64,000 nt of DNA. It comes from an uncultured Pelagibacteraceae bacterium. Its GTDB lineage: Bacteria; Pseudomonadota; Alphaproteobacteria; Pelagibacterales; Pelagibacteraceae. Of the stretch, positions 46,001 through 56,319 are shown piece after piece. The DNA lies in NCBI GenBank assembly GCA_902594335.1, contig CACJLY010000004.1, positions 1-64,000 of the forward strand, read 5' to 3'. A model generated the notes under the pieces. That model made no database searches, was not told the DNA's origin, and worked only from the letters and a program-made list of their open reading frames with translations. The translations under genes were made by a program, and so were the position numbers. Every line of letters starts with the position of its first letter. Position 1 is the stretch's first letter.

Positions 46001-46803
46001 ATATTTTATTTTTAGGAGATATAGTTGGAAACAGTGGCTGTAATGCAGTAAAAAAATTTTTGCCTAATATTATTAAATCAAAAAAAATAAACTTTGTTGT
46101 CGTGAATGGTGAGAATGCCGCAAAAGAAGGTTTTGGTATTACGGAGAATATTGTTAATGAATTATTAAGTTGTGGAGTTGATGTTATTACTACTGGTAAT
46201 CATGTCTGGGATCAAAAAGAAACATTCGAATTTATTAAAAAACAAACAAGGCTGCTAAGACCATTAAACTTATCTAATGATGCTCCAGGTAATGGATTTG
46301 GTATTTACGATTCTATAGGTGGTTATAAAGTTGGAGTATTAAATTTAATGGGAAATGTTTTTATGAAGAAATCAGATGATGTCTTTATAAAAAGTAAAGA
46401 ATTTCTAGATCAAAATACACTAAAAAAAAAATATGATTTCCTCATAGTTGACTTTCATGGTGAAATTACAAGCGAGAAAATGGCTATTGGCCATATATTT
46501 GATGGTCATGCAACTTTTGTAGTAGGCACTCATACCCATGTACCTACTAACGATGGGAGAGTGTTAAGCAAAGGAACTGCATACCTAACAGATGCTGGAA
46601 TGTGTGGTGATTATAATTCAGTAATTGGGATGAATGCTGAAAATTCAATAAATAGGTTTTACAAAAAAGACTCTATTAAACATTTTCCTGCTGAAGGGGA
46701 GGCTTCACTTTGTGGAGCAATAATTCAGGCTAATCTAAAAAATGGTTTGGCAATAAATATTAGGCAGTTTATATTTGGTGGTCAACTTCAGAAAGAATTT
46801 TAA
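45997..46803 (+). CDS. YmdB-family metallophosphoesterase (TIGR00282)
   Basis: 268 aa. FLGDIVGNSG, NGENAAKEGFGIT, TGNHVWDQKE, DFHGE and GTHTHVPT are the five metallophosphoesterase motifs in their YmdB arrangement. Bacillus YmdB is a cyclic-nucleotide phosphodiesterase affecting biofilm behaviour; the role in alphaproteobacteria is not established. Coupled to fau and yebC. Confidence 0.93.
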   Translation: MNILFLGDIVGNSGCNAVKKFLPNIIKSKKINFVVVNGENAAKEGFGITENIVNELLSCGVDVITTGNHVWDQKETFEFIKKQTRLLRPLNLSNDAPGNGFGIYDSIGGYKVGVLNLMGNVFMKKSDDVFIKSKEFLDQNTLKKKYDFLIVDFHGEITSEKMAIGHIFDGHATFVVGTHTHVPTNDGRVLSKGTAYLTDAGMCGDYNSVIGMNAENSINRFYKKDSIKHFPAEGEASLCGAIIQANLKNGLAINIRQFIFGGQLQKEF

Positions 46804-46806
46804 ATA

Positions 46807-47520
46807 ATGGCAGGTCATTCTCACTGGGCAGGGATTAAACACAAAAAAGGGAAAGCAGACAAGCAGAGATCTGCTATTTTTTCAAAATTATCAAGGGAAA
46901 TTACTGTAGCAGCAAAACTTGGAGATAAAAATCCCGATATGAATTCAAGATTAAGATCTGCAATCCAGGCTGCAAGATCAGCAAATATGCCAAAAGATAA
47001 TATTGAAAGAGCCATCAACAAATCATCAATAGCGGCGGACTCTAATTTCGAAAATATAAGATATGAAGGATTCGGACCTGCAAAAACAGCAGTTGTAGTT
47101 ACTACTTTAACAAATAATAAAAATAGAACCGCCTCAAATATAAGAGCAATTTTTCAAAAACATGGAGGAGGACTTGGTACTCAAGGTTCTGCATCGCACA
47201 ATTTTCTTCAACTAGGTGTTATAAAAATTGAAAGAGAAGAAATTAATGAAGAAAAAATTTTCACCCTAGTAACTGATGCTGGAGCTAAGGATTGTTTATT
47301 TCATAAGAATTATTACGAGATACACACAAATATTGATGAGATATATGATGTAAAAAATTTATTAGAAAAAGAGATTTCTAATTTTATTTCTACAGAAATT
47401 GAATGGGTTCCTATAAATAAAATTAATCTAAATGAGGAAGATAATGAAAGAATAATTAAGTTTTTGGAAATTTTAGAAGAAGATGATGATGTTCAAAATA
47501 TTTTTACAAATGCAATTTAA
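46807..47520 (+). CDS. yebC: YebC/PmpR family DNA-binding protein
   Basis: 237 aa beginning AGHSHWAGIKHKKG, with YEGFGPAKTAVVV and GGGLGTQGSASHNF. The family includes transcriptional regulators and, in recent work, factors that help ribosomes at proline stretches. It precedes ruvC as in most proteobacteria. Confidence 0.95.
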   Translation: MAGHSHWAGIKHKKGKADKQRSAIFSKLSREITVAAKLGDKNPDMNSRLRSAIQAARSANMPKDNIERAINKSSIAADSNFENIRYEGFGPAKTAVVVTTLTNNKNRTASNIRAIFQKHGGGLGTQGSASHNFLQLGVIKIEREEINEEKIFTLVTDAGAKDCLFHKNYYEIHTNIDEIYDVKNLLEKEISNFISTEIEWVPINKINLNEEDNERIIKFLEILEEDDDVQNIFTNAI

Positions 47521-47529
47521 TTATATTAT

Positions 47530-48018
47530 ATGTTAATAATTGGAATCGATCCTGGGATAAGTGGTGCAATTTGTTTTTTTAAAGATGGAGAATTACAGGA
47601 TGTAATTGATATGCCTACAATGGCATCAGGAAACAAAAACAAAAAGCAAATTAATGGTAGCCAAATATTTAATGAAATATCATTGAGGATTCAAAACTAT
47701 AAATCTGAAAATATAAATGTAGTAGTAGAGCAAGTCTCAGCAATGCCTGGGCAAGGTGTTACCAGTATGTTTAATTTTGGACAATCTTTTGGAGTTTTAA
47801 AAGGTGTCTGTGCTGCAATGCAACTACCAATTTTTTTTGTAAGACCGGCAAAATGGAAAAAGCATTATGATTTAATAAATTCTCAAAAGGATTCGAGTAG
47901 AGTTAAAGCAATAGAAATGTTTCCTAAGTTTTCATCATCTTTATCTCGAAAAAAAGATAGCAACAAAGCTGATGCAATATTAATTGCCAATTATCATCTA
48001 AATTCACAAGAAATTTAA
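47530..48018 (+). CDS. ruvC: RuvC-family Holliday junction nuclease, phage-like variant
   Basis: 162 aa RNase H fold. Asp7 (GIDPGISGA), Glu67 (VVVEQVSAMPGQG), and Asp143/Asp148 (KKDSNKADAI) give the four-acid active site. The stretch SMFNFGQSFG, the FVRPAKWKK motif and the RKKDSNKADA end match the phage/prophage-type RuvC-like group more than canonical RuvC. The locus position after yebC is canonical, but ruvA, ruvB and ybgC do not follow: tolQ starts 58 nt downstream. Confidence 0.85.
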   Translation: MLIIGIDPGISGAICFFKDGELQDVIDMPTMASGNKNKKQINGSQIFNEISLRIQNYKSENINVVVEQVSAMPGQGVTSMFNFGQSFGVLKGVCAAMQLPIFFVRPAKWKKHYDLINSQKDSSRVKAIEMFPKFSSSLSRKKDSNKADAILIANYHLNSQEI

Positions 48019-48075
48019 AATATAGCAAGCTTCTATAGACAAATTCATGACACATTTTAGTGTGAAATCTTTTAG

Positions 48076-48750
48076 ATGGATGCAGATATAACTTCCCAAG
48101 CAGTAGGATTAGCAAGTAATACTGACTTTTCAATTTTAAGTTTATTTTTGCGAGCAGACTTTATAGTTAAATCTGTGATTATCATTCTAATAGCTAGTTC
48201 AGTTTATTCTTGGGCGATAATTTTTAATAAAATTATAATGTTTAGAAGAATTAATAGAGACTCTGAGGATTTTGAAGAAAGATTTTGGAAGTCTAAGTCA
48301 GCAGAAACATTTTACAATAGCCTGCCTGCATCATTAGATAATCCAATGGCTCAATTATTCAAAGATTCTATGCAAGCAGTTATGAAATCAAGATCAAAAA
48401 CAAATATAAGCCAAAGACTTGAAAATATTTTAGAAGTAAATATTGAAAAGCAAATGAATGTTGTAAACAACAAATTTACTTTTCTAGCAACCGTAGGATC
48501 TACAGCTCCATTTATTGGATTATTTGGAACTGTCTGGGGAATAATGAATTCTTTTCAATCAATTGCTATATCAAGAAATACCAGCCTAGCTATTGTAGCC
48601 CCTGGTATTGCTGAAGCTCTATTTGCAACTGCTTTAGGTTTGTTAGCAGCAATACCAGCAGTAGTTGCCTATAATAAATTTGGAAATGATTCCAAAAAAT
48701 ATTCGCAAAAATTAGAAAATTTTTCAAAAAGATTCATTTCAATAATCTAA
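48076..48750 (+). CDS. tolQ: Tol-Pal system protein TolQ
   Basis: 224 aa, three TM segments. The FLATVGSTAPFIGLFGTVWG motif (in pieces TVGSTAPFIGL and GTVWGI) and IAEALFATALGL are diagnostic of the ExbB/TolQ stator protein. It forms with TolR the proton-driven motor of outer-membrane constriction. First gene of tolQRAB-pal. Confidence 0.95.
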   Translation: MDADITSQAVGLASNTDFSILSLFLRADFIVKSVIIILIASSVYSWAIIFNKIIMFRRINRDSEDFEERFWKSKSAETFYNSLPASLDNPMAQLFKDSMQAVMKSRSKTNISQRLENILEVNIEKQMNVVNNKFTFLATVGSTAPFIGLFGTVWGIMNSFQSIAISRNTSLAIVAPGIAEALFATALGLLAAIPAVVAYNKFGNDSKKYSQKLENFSKRFISII

Positions 48751-48751
48751 T

Positions 48752-49168
48752 ATGGCATTTAATTTAAAGCGCTCAGAAAGAGAACCGATGAGTGAAATAA
48801 ATGTTACCCCATTCGTTGACGTAATGCTTGTTCTTTTAATTATTTTTATGGTTACCGCACCTTTGTTAACAGTTGGAGTGCAAGTGGATTTGCCAGAAAC
48901 CTCAGCAGATACTTTGCCAGAAGAAAGTGAACCTCTTACATTAACTATAAATTCAAAAGGTGAAGTTTTTATTCAAGAGACAAAAATTGAATTTAATAAT
49001 TTAATCAAAAAAATTTTAGCTGTATCTAACAATAGAACTGACACTAGAATTTATGTAAGAGGTGATAAAACAATTAATTATGGAAGAGTATTAGAGGTAA
49101 TGGGTAAACTTTCAGGTTCAGGCTTCACTAAAGTTGCTTTAATATCTGAGCCATATAAAGAGAGATAG
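48752..49168 (+). CDS. tolR: Tol-Pal system protein TolR
   Basis: 138 aa with INVTPFVDVMLVLLIIF, whose aspartate is the proton-carrying residue of the ExbD/TolR family, one N-terminal TM and a periplasmic domain. One nt after tolQ, two nt before tolA. Confidence 0.96.
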   Translation: MAFNLKRSEREPMSEINVTPFVDVMLVLLIIFMVTAPLLTVGVQVDLPETSADTLPEESEPLTLTINSKGEVFIQETKIEFNNLIKKILAVSNNRTDTRIYVRGDKTINYGRVLEVMGKLSGSGFTKVALISEPYKER

Positions 49169-49170
49169 TA

Positions 49171-50238
49171 TTGTTTAGAAAAATTTCATTTAGTGGTTTT
49201 ACAAGTGGATTTAATAATTTTTCTTTTGGAATGTTATTTTCTATTTTTTTTCATGGGACAATTTTTTTTGCCACAATATTAGCATTTCCATTCGTTGCAA
49301 AAAAACCTTTAGAATTAATGCCAATTGTTTCAGTTGAATTGATACAAATATCTCAGAAAACTAATATTCCATATGCACCAAAGGCTGCAAAAATTATCGA
49401 AAAGGCAAAAAATGATAATAAAAAATTATTATCTGAGCAAGCACCGCCTAAAGAGATAGAAAAAGAGAAAAAAAAACAAGTAAAATTTGAAAATCAAAAA
49501 GATGAAATTGATTTAACAAAATCAAAAAAAGTACCTTTGCCTGAAAAAAAACAAGAAAAAGTCAAATTAGAAAATTCCGAAGCTGTTCCATTACCAGATA
49601 AAAAGTTAGAAAAAATAGAAACTAAACAAGAAACTGAACAACAACCGTCAAAAGATGATAAAAAAATAGTTGTTAAAAAAGAAAAAAGAAAAAAAATTGA
49701 AAAACAAATAGAAAACGACGAGGTGATAAAAGATTTTGCAAAAATTAAAAAACCTTTGAAAGATGAAAAGTCAAAACAAGTGTCGGAATATGAAAAAAAA
49801 GATATTGATGTTAATAAAATTAAAGGTTTAATTGCAAAACAATATGAGAATGTAGGTGAAATTAAAAAAAAGGTAGATGGAATTACACAATCTGAAGACA
49901 AGTCTATGAAGCTCTCTAAATTGAGTGTAACCACTGAATATGCAGTTCGACACCAAATTTACACATGTTGGTCAGTGCCCACTGGGCTGCCATATAGTAA
50001 AGATCTACTGGTTACTGTAAAACTAAATTTAGAAAAAAATGGAATTGTAAAAAATTTTGAAATGTTGGATCATGTAAGAATGAATACACCTGGAGAAGGA
50101 GCTTTTTATCAAATAGCTCAGAGTGTAATTAGAGCGATTAGACTTTGTAACCCTATAAAAAATCTGCCAACAACAAGTTATGAAAAATGGAAAACAATGA
50201 TATTAAGATTTAATCCAACAGAAATGATGGGTGGATGA
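49171..50238 (+). CDS. tolA: Tol-Pal system protein TolA (TonB-like C-terminus)
   Basis: 355 aa: one TM near residues 20-42, a long Lys/Glu/Pro-rich linker (about 65-240) rich in repeated PLPxKK units, and a C-terminal domain with CWSVPTGLP as in alphaproteobacterial TolA. It links the inner-membrane motor to TolB/Pal. Start is TTG at 49171; the first in-frame ATG (49231) would cut into the TM. Overlaps tolB by ATGA. Confidence 0.88.
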   Translation: MFRKISFSGFTSGFNNFSFGMLFSIFFHGTIFFATILAFPFVAKKPLELMPIVSVELIQISQKTNIPYAPKAAKIIEKAKNDNKKLLSEQAPPKEIEKEKKKQVKFENQKDEIDLTKSKKVPLPEKKQEKVKLENSEAVPLPDKKLEKIETKQETEQQPSKDDKKIVVKKEKRKKIEKQIENDEVIKDFAKIKKPLKDEKSKQVSEYEKKDIDVNKIKGLIAKQYENVGEIKKKVDGITQSEDKSMKLSKLSVTTEYAVRHQIYTCWSVPTGLPYSKDLLVTVKLNLEKNGIVKNFEMLDHVRMNTPGEGAFYQIAQSVIRAIRLCNPIKNLPTTSYEKWKTMILRFNPTEMMGG

Positions 50239-51596
50239 AAAATAAACTTCTATTATTGTTTATTTTTTGTTTAATTTTAAAGCCTGGAATATCTTATTCA
50301 CTTGTCGAAATCGATATAACAAGAGGAAATATTGATCCTTTACCTATTTCTGTTTCTCCTTTTTTTGAGGATGAAATTTCAAAAGAAAAAATTAAAAAAA
50401 ACTTAGATATAGATAATTTAGGACTAGAAATTTCAAAAGTAATTGAGAATAATTTAAGGAAAACAGGACTGTTTGATACTTTGGATAAAGGATCGTTCCT
50501 GCAAAAGCCAGATATCGCCCATCTAAAACCCAGATTTGAAGATTGGGCTTTAATTAAGTCTCAAGTTTTAATCACAGGCAAGGTAACTTCTAAAATCATA
50601 AATGAAAAAGATTTTATTAGGATTGAATTTAAACTTTGGGATGTTTTAGGAGCAAAAATGGTTGACGGATTTTCTTTAACAACGGTACCAACTAACTGGA
50701 GAAGAGTTGGTCATAAAATTTCAGATAAGGTATATGAACGTTTAACTGGAGAAAGTGGTTACTTTGATACTAGAATAATATATGTATCAGAAGAGGGGCC
50801 TAAAACTCAAAGAGTAAAAAAGTTAGCTATTATGGACCAGGATGGATTTAATACAAAATATTTAACATTAGGAAATGAATTGGTATTAACTCCAAGATTT
50901 AATCCAACAAATCAAATGGTAACCTATCTCTCATATTTTAGAAATATGCCTAGAGTTTATCTTTTGAATATTGAAACAGGAAAGCAAGAGGTTGTAGGAG
51001 ATTTTCCTGGAATGACATTTGCGCCAAGATTTTCTCCAGATGGAAAAAAAATTATAATGAGTTTAGCTAAAGACGGTAATTCGGAGATATGGGTGAGAAA
51101 TTTAGACACAAATATACAAGAAAAATTAACTGATCATCCCTCCATAGACACCTCGCCATCATACTCACCTGACGGTAAATATATTACATTTAATTCTGAT
51201 AGAAGTGGTTATCAACAAATTTATATAATGAGAAGCGATGGATCAAAAGTTAAAAGAATATCATTTGGAAAAGGAATTTATGGTACGCCAGTGTGGTCAC
51301 CAAGAGGTGATTTAATAGCATTTACAAAGTTACATAAAGGTAAATTTTTTATTGGTGTTATGAGAACAGATGGGTCTGGAGAAAGATTACTTACTGAAAA
51401 TTTTTATCAAGAGGCTCCCTCATGGTCTCCAAATGGAAGAATAATCATATTCTATAGAGAAACAAAAACTGATGATAAAGGTTTAGGATTTTCAGCAAAA
51501 TTATGGTCAATTGATTTAACCGGATACAACGAGAGGTTGGTAAAAACTGAGACTGATGCTTCAGACCCATCATGGTCTTCTTTGTTGGGAAATTAA
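50235..51596 (+). CDS. tolB: Tol-Pal system protein TolB
   Basis: 453 aa. Signal peptide ([18 protein letters not shown]), N-terminal domain with [17 protein letters not shown], and a six-bladed WD-like propeller built of [24 protein letters not shown] and WSPNGRII units. Periplasmic; binds Pal and TolA. Confidence 0.95.
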   Translation: MKNKLLLLFIFCLILKPGISYSLVEIDITRGNIDPLPISVSPFFEDEISKEKIKKNLDIDNLGLEISKVIENNLRKTGLFDTLDKGSFLQKPDIAHLKPRFEDWALIKSQVLITGKVTSKIINEKDFIRIEFKLWDVLGAKMVDGFSLTTVPTNWRRVGHKISDKVYERLTGESGYFDTRIIYVSEEGPKTQRVKKLAIMDQDGFNTKYLTLGNELVLTPRFNPTNQMVTYLSYFRNMPRVYLLNIETGKQEVVGDFPGMTFAPRFSPDGKKIIMSLAKDGNSEIWVRNLDTNIQEKLTDHPSIDTSPSYSPDGKYITFNSDRSGYQQIYIMRSDGSKVKRISFGKGIYGTPVWSPRGDLIAFTKLHKGKFFIGVMRTDGSGERLLTENFYQEAPSWSPNGRIIIFYRETKTDDKGLGFSAKLWSIDLTGYNERLVKTETDASDPSWSSLLGN

Positions 51597-51691
51597 AGAA
51601 AATCAAAGATTCTGTGAAATTTGGTTGATTTTTCTGGACAAAACATCTAATTACATGATTAAGTTCATAATATTCTATTGAAGGAGCAAAA

Positions 51692-52246
51692 ATGAATCTA
51701 AACAAAATTTTAAAAAATGCATTTTTTATTGTCATATTTGGTTTAATCGTTACTGCGTGTGCAACTAAGAAATCTGTAAAAACAACAACAGAGACTAAAT
51801 CTACTACTACAAAAGCAGAGGAGACTCAAAAAGCAGATCCAATTGAAAAATTAGATGCGTTAATGCGGGGTGATGTTTATGTAGGCTCTGATACTGTGGG
51901 AGAGCTTGCGAGTGGGGTTCCTGACAGAGTATTTTTTGCGACAAATGAAACAATATTAACAACAGCTTCAAGAGAGACTTTAAGAAAGCAAGCTGCTTGG
52001 TTAAGACAGAACTCAGATGTAACTGTTGTGGTTGAAGGTCACGCGGATGAGAGAGGTACAAGAGAATATAACTTAGCTTTAGGTGAGAGAAGAGCCAATG
52101 CGGCGAAAGACTATTTGATGACTTATGGTGTTTCTTCTGATCGAATTAAAGTATTAAGTTATGGAAAAGAGAGACCAGTTGACTCGGGTTCAAATCCACT
52201 TTCATGGTCAAAAAATAGAAGATCTGTTACAGTAAAAGCAAATTAA
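51692..52246 (+). CDS. pal: Peptidoglycan-associated lipoprotein Pal
   Basis: 184 aa. Lipobox VTAC near residues 23-26 anchors it in the outer membrane. The OmpA-like domain has DRVFFATNE, VEGHADERGTREYN and SYGKERP, binding peptidoglycan. A strong Shine-Dalgarno AAGGAG (51681-51686) lies 5 nt before the ATG, unusual here and suggesting high expression. The 95-nt gap from tolB may hold its own promoter, none of which is clear. Confidence 0.97.
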   Translation: MNLNKILKNAFFIVIFGLIVTACATKKSVKTTTETKSTTTKAEETQKADPIEKLDALMRGDVYVGSDTVGELASGVPDRVFFATNETILTTASRETLRKQAAWLRQNSDVTVVVEGHADERGTREYNLALGERRANAAKDYLMTYGVSSDRIKVLSYGKERPVDSGSNPLSWSKNRRSVTVKAN

Positions 52247-52256
52247 AACTTAATTT

Positions 52257-52298
52257 AAAAAGACCCTTACTTTATTTTAAAGTAAGGGTCTTCTTTCT
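52257..52298 (+). terminator. Intrinsic terminator after pal
   Basis: A perfect 14-bp stem (52261-52274 with 52278-52291), 3-nt TTT loop, A run before and T-rich tract after. It is the clearest terminator in the window and separates tolB-pal from cpoB. Confidence 0.9.
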
Positions 52299-52325
52299 GC
52301 CATTATTATAATTACAAATGTTTCT

Positions 52326-53345
52326 ATGAGATCATTAATTAAGTTAGTTTTTGTTAATTTTTTTTCATTTTTACTTTTTTCAACTTGCATTTCATTTTCT
52401 CAAGATCAGGAGGTAGGAGAAATTTTAGAAAATATTCAAAAAGATCTTAGAACTTTAGAAAGAGCAGTTTACTCCCAATCATTTTCTGAAAATTCAGATA
52501 CAAATACAACTCAAAAAGCTTCAACAAAGGAGTCAGAGCAGGCGTTAACTAAACATTTATTGAAATTGAGTGAAATAGAGACGCAGTTCCAGGAATTAAC
52601 AAATAAATTTGAAGAAATAAATTTTAAATTAGACAAACTTACTAATAAACTTTCTAAAGTACAGCAAGATAATCAATTAAGATTTGAACAAATTGAGCAA
52701 GCATCTGTTGTGAATACGGACAATAAGACTCTTACTTCTTTGCCTAAAACTGAAAAAACATTTGTAAATGAAGAGACAACTCAAAAAAAAATACTTCCTG
52801 GGTCTTCAGAACCACAGTCACTAGGAGAAGTATCTTATAAGGATATGACTACCAGCGATGATACTCAAATAATAGAGTCTGTAGAGCAGACTGAAGCAAT
52901 AATTTCAGAAGTTTTTAATGCTGAGGAAAAACTATTACCTGAAGCTAGTCCAAAAGAGCAATATCAATTTGCAAGAAATTTTTTAAAAGTTGGTGATTAT
53001 GCTAGTGCAGAAAAAGCATTTAGGGAATTTGTACTGATTAATCCTGATAATGAATTGTCAGGAAATGCACAATATTGGTATGCTGAAACATATAGAATAA
53101 GACAAATGTATACCGATGCTGCCACTGCATATTTAGAAGGTTATCAAAAGTATCCAAAAAGCAAAATTGCTCCTGAAAATTTATTGAAACTAGGAGTGTC
53201 ACTGGTTCAGATGGGAGAAAAAGATCAAGGATGCTTGATGATCGCTGGAGTTAAAAAACAGTATCCAGAAGCAACTCAATCTGTACTTCAAAAAGCAAAG
53301 TATTATGAAGAAAAAGAATTTGAGTGTAAAAAAGACAATTCATAA
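52326..53345 (+). CDS. cpoB: Cell division coordinator CpoB (YbgF)
   Basis: 339 aa. Signal peptide ending near FSTCISFSQ, a coiled-coil segment around residues 75-125, a variable Ser/Thr/Glu-rich linker, and C-terminal TPR repeats (QYQFARNFLKVGDYASAEKAF, given in parts FLKVGDYA and AQYWYAET). It links Tol-Pal to PBP1B in E. coli. Unlike the usual tightly packed arrangement it lies behind the pal terminator. Confidence 0.88.
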   Translation: MRSLIKLVFVNFFSFLLFSTCISFSQDQEVGEILENIQKDLRTLERAVYSQSFSENSDTNTTQKASTKESEQALTKHLLKLSEIETQFQELTNKFEEINFKLDKLTNKLSKVQQDNQLRFEQIEQASVVNTDNKTLTSLPKTEKTFVNEETTQKKILPGSSEPQSLGEVSYKDMTTSDDTQIIESVEQTEAIISEVFNAEEKLLPEASPKEQYQFARNFLKVGDYASAEKAFREFVLINPDNELSGNAQYWYAETYRIRQMYTDAATAYLEGYQKYPKSKIAPENLLKLGVSLVQMGEKDQGCLMIAGVKKQYPEATQSVLQKAKYYEEKEFECKKDNS

Positions 53346-54357
53346 TTTTTATTTAAAAAAATTAGATGATCCAAGGATAAAAAAAATTTACTCAAATTTT
53401 AAAAAAAAAATATCTAGCCATGTCCCAAATAGTTTTTGTGTAGCTGTTTCAGGTGGAGTAGATAGTATGGCATTATCATTCTTAGCCAAATGTTATTCTT
53501 TGGAAAACAACAAAAAAGTTTACTTTTTTATCGTAGATCACAAACTAAGAAAAAATTCCACTTTAGAGGCTAATTTAGTAAAAAAAAAGCTGAAATTATT
53601 CCAAATTTTCAGCAATGTACTTACTATTAAAAAAATAAATAAAAAAAGTAACCTTCAAACTTTTGCTAGAAATAATAGATATAAATTAATTATCAACCAA
53701 AGTCTCACTAAAAAAATTGATATGATTTTAACGGCACATCATACAGATGATTTAATTGAAAACTTTTTTATAAGACTATTAAGAGGTTCAGGTTTAAAAG
53801 GTTTAATTTCATTTAGTAAGATTAAATCCAAAACAACATTTGATGATAAAATTTTTATTTTAAGACCTTTATTGGATACACCTAAAAAAGATCTTATATA
53901 TATCTCAAAAAATACATTTAATTTCAATGTCAATGATCCCTCGAATTTAGATAATAAATTTTTAAGAGTAAAAGTGAGGAAATTAATTTCAAATTTAGAA
54001 AAGGATGGATTAACGTTAAATAAATTTAAATTATCTCTTAACAATTTAAGCAAAAGCAATAATGCTATAGATTATTATGTTCAGAAAAATATTAATGATA
54101 ATTCTAATTACTTAAAATTAACTAATTCGATAATTTTAAAAGACGATTTTCTTAAACAACCAGATGAAATTGTCTTTAGATCATTTTCAAAACTGATTAA
54201 AAAAATAGGGAAAAAAAATACTTATGCTAGAGGCGCAAAGGTTGAGAACTTACTTAAATATTTAAGATCTACTAGTAATTACTCAAAAAAAACACTTTCA
54301 GGATGTATAATTCAGAAATTTGAGAATTCAGTCATTATTTCTTCAGAAAATAGATAG
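53305..54357 (+). CDS. tilS: tRNA(Ile)-lysidine synthase TilS
   Basis: 350 aa PP-loop ATPase: VAVSGGVDSMAL, DHKLR and TAHHTDDLIENFFIRLLRG are the family motifs. It makes lysidine-34 in tRNA-Ile(CAT). The chosen ATG overlaps cpoB by 41 nt; the N-terminal ~40 residues before the PP-loop are unusual and basic, so a later start cannot be excluded. No extra C-terminal tRNA-binding domain is clear. Confidence 0.92.
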   Translation: MKKKNLSVKKTIHNFYLKKLDDPRIKKIYSNFKKKISSHVPNSFCVAVSGGVDSMALSFLAKCYSLENNKKVYFFIVDHKLRKNSTLEANLVKKKLKLFQIFSNVLTIKKINKKSNLQTFARNNRYKLIINQSLTKKIDMILTAHHTDDLIENFFIRLLRGSGLKGLISFSKIKSKTTFDDKIFILRPLLDTPKKDLIYISKNTFNFNVNDPSNLDNKFLRVKVRKLISNLEKDGLTLNKFKLSLNNLSKSNNAIDYYVQKNINDNSNYLKLTNSIILKDDFLKQPDEIVFRSFSKLIKKIGKKNTYARGAKVENLLKYLRSTSNYSKKTLSGCIIQKFENSVIISSENR

Positions 54358-54420
54358 AATACCACCAAATTGGCACAAATTGACACTTGTTAAATCGATA
54401 ATAATTCTTAATTTATAGTT

Positions 54421-56313
54421 ATGAATTTTAGAAACTTAGCTATGTGGGCAGTTATAGTTATCTTGACTATAGGTCTATACAATATGTTTAAGAATCCACA
54501 AGGATCTGTTAATCAAAAAAATAACATTATATTTTCAGAATTTTTAACACAAGTAGATAATGGAAGAGTTGTTCAAGTAGAAATTCAAGGAAAAAACATC
54601 AAAGGTGTAATGTCTAACGGAGAAATGTTCAATACTTATGCACCCGATGATCCTAATCTTATTCAAAAATTAAGTGATAAAGGCGTTAGTATTTCAGCGA
54701 GCCCATTAGAAGAAAAAATGCCTTCATTATTTGGAGTACTTCTATCATGGTTTCCTATGCTACTTTTAATTGCTGTATGGATATTCTTCATGAGACAGAT
54801 GCAAGGTGGCAAAGGTGGAGCAATGGGTTTTGGAAAATCGAAGGCTAAAATGATGAATGAACTAAAAGGTAAAGTTACCTTCAATGATGTGGCTGGGGTT
54901 GAGGAAGCTAAAGAAGAGGTAGAGGAGGTAGTAGAATTTTTAAAAGATCCAAAAAAATTTAGTAGGTTAGGTGGAAAAATACCTCGCGGATGTCTATTAG
55001 TCGGACCTCCAGGAACTGGCAAAACTTTGTTAGCAAGAGCAATAGCAGGCGAAGCAGGAGTACCATTCTTTACAATTTCGGGGTCTGACTTTGTTGAAAT
55101 GTTTGTTGGTGTTGGAGCTTCAAGAGTTCGAGATATGTTTGAACAAGGTAAAAAACATTCACCATGTATAATATTCATCGATGAGATTGATGCTGTTGGA
55201 AGAAGTAGAGGAGCAGGTTTAGGTGGTGGTAACGATGAAAGAGAGCAAACGCTTAATCAATTACTTGTAGAGATGGACGGCTTTGATACAAATGAAGGTG
55301 TAATAATAATTGCAGCAACTAATAGACCTGATGTTCTCGATCCAGCTTTATTAAGACCAGGAAGATTTGATAGACAAGTAGTAGTTTCTAATCCTGACCT
55401 ACTTGGAAGAGAAAAAATTTTAAAAGTTCATGCTAAGAAAATATCAATGGCACCAGATGTCAATTTAAGAACTATTGCTAGAGGAACTCCAGGGTTTTCT
55501 GGTGCTGACCTGGCGAATTTAGTAAACGAAGCTGCATTACTAGCTGCAAGGAAAAATAAAAGAATAGTTACATATATGGAATTTGAAGAAGCAAAAGATA
55601 AAGTAATGATGGGATCTGAAAGAAGATCAATGGTAATGAGTGAGGAAGAGAAGAAACTGACTGCATATCATGAAGCTGGCCATGCCATCGTTACTATAAA
55701 TGAAAAGGCTGCATATCCCATACATAAAGCAACAATTATTCCAAGAGGAAGAGCATTGGGAATGGTAATGCAACTTCCTGAGAGAGACGAAGTATCTCAA
55801 ACAAGGGAGCAACTTCATGCTCAAATGGCTATAGCAATGGGAGGAAGAGTTGCAGAAGAAATCATATTTGGAGATGAAAAGGTAACAACAGGTGCAGCGA
55901 GCGACATAGAGCAAGCAACAAAAAGAGCTAGAGCAATGGTAATGAGGGCAGGATTAAGTAAAGAACTTGGTCCAGTTGCCTATGGTGAAAATGAGGAAGA
56001 AGTTTTCCTAGGAAGATCAGTCGCAAGGCAACAAAATATGTCGGAGGAAACTGCAAGAAAAGTAGATTCGGAGATCAGAAAATTTGTTGACCAAGGTTAT
56101 GATAGAGCAAAAAAAGTTTTGACTGATAAAATTGATGATTTACATAAGTTAGCTAAAGCTCTACTTACTTATGAAACATTGACGGGTCAGGAAATTGAGG
56201 ACATCGTTAACAAAAATTTATATCCAAAAAATAAAGAAGATTTAAAAGTAGAGGAAGATGATCAAAGTTCTGCTTTAGGTTCAATGGGATTGAAACCAAA
56301 GATTGTTCATTAG
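54421..56313 (+). CDS. ftsH: ATP-dependent zinc metalloprotease FtsH
   Basis: 630 aa, inner membrane hexamer degrading membrane proteins and RpoH in E. coli. TM segments at residues 6-23 and ~104-124; AAA module with Walker A GPPGTGKT at 195-202 and SRH GRFDRQV; zinc motif HEAGH at 417-421. 63-nt upstream gap with a TTGACA but no convincing -10. RpoH is encoded at 60803. Confidence 0.98.
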   Translation: MNFRNLAMWAVIVILTIGLYNMFKNPQGSVNQKNNIIFSEFLTQVDNGRVVQVEIQGKNIKGVMSNGEMFNTYAPDDPNLIQKLSDKGVSISASPLEEKMPSLFGVLLSWFPMLLLIAVWIFFMRQMQGGKGGAMGFGKSKAKMMNELKGKVTFNDVAGVEEAKEEVEEVVEFLKDPKKFSRLGGKIPRGCLLVGPPGTGKTLLARAIAGEAGVPFFTISGSDFVEMFVGVGASRVRDMFEQGKKHSPCIIFIDEIDAVGRSRGAGLGGGNDEREQTLNQLLVEMDGFDTNEGVIIIAATNRPDVLDPALLRPGRFDRQVVVSNPDLLGREKILKVHAKKISMAPDVNLRTIARGTPGFSGADLANLVNEAALLAARKNKRIVTYMEFEEAKDKVMMGSERRSMVMSEEEKKLTAYHEAGHAIVTINEKAAYPIHKATIIPRGRALGMVMQLPERDEVSQTREQLHAQMAIAMGGRVAEEIIFGDEKVTTGAASDIEQATKRARAMVMRAGLSKELGPVAYGENEEEVFLGRSVARQQNMSEETARKVDSEIRKFVDQGYDRAKKVLTDKIDDLHKLAKALLTYETLTGQEIEDIVNKNLYPKNKEDLKVEEDDQSSALGSMGLKPKIVH

Positions 56314-56319
56314 AAATTA

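Noticed and set aside
49494..49934. 146-codon minus-strand open frame opposite tolA
   Set aside because: Ser/Phe-rich product is the complement of the Lys/Glu-rich TolA linker.
54370..54408. Promoter before ftsH (TTGACA at 54380-54385)
   Set aside because: At 16-18 nt spacing the only -10 choices are poor (TAATTC, AATTCT); GATAAT at 54397 is too close. No sigma32-type element was recognised.
54663..55178. 171-codon minus-strand open frame opposite ftsH
   Set aside because: It is the mirror of highly conserved FtsH coding sequence, with no start context and low-complexity composition.
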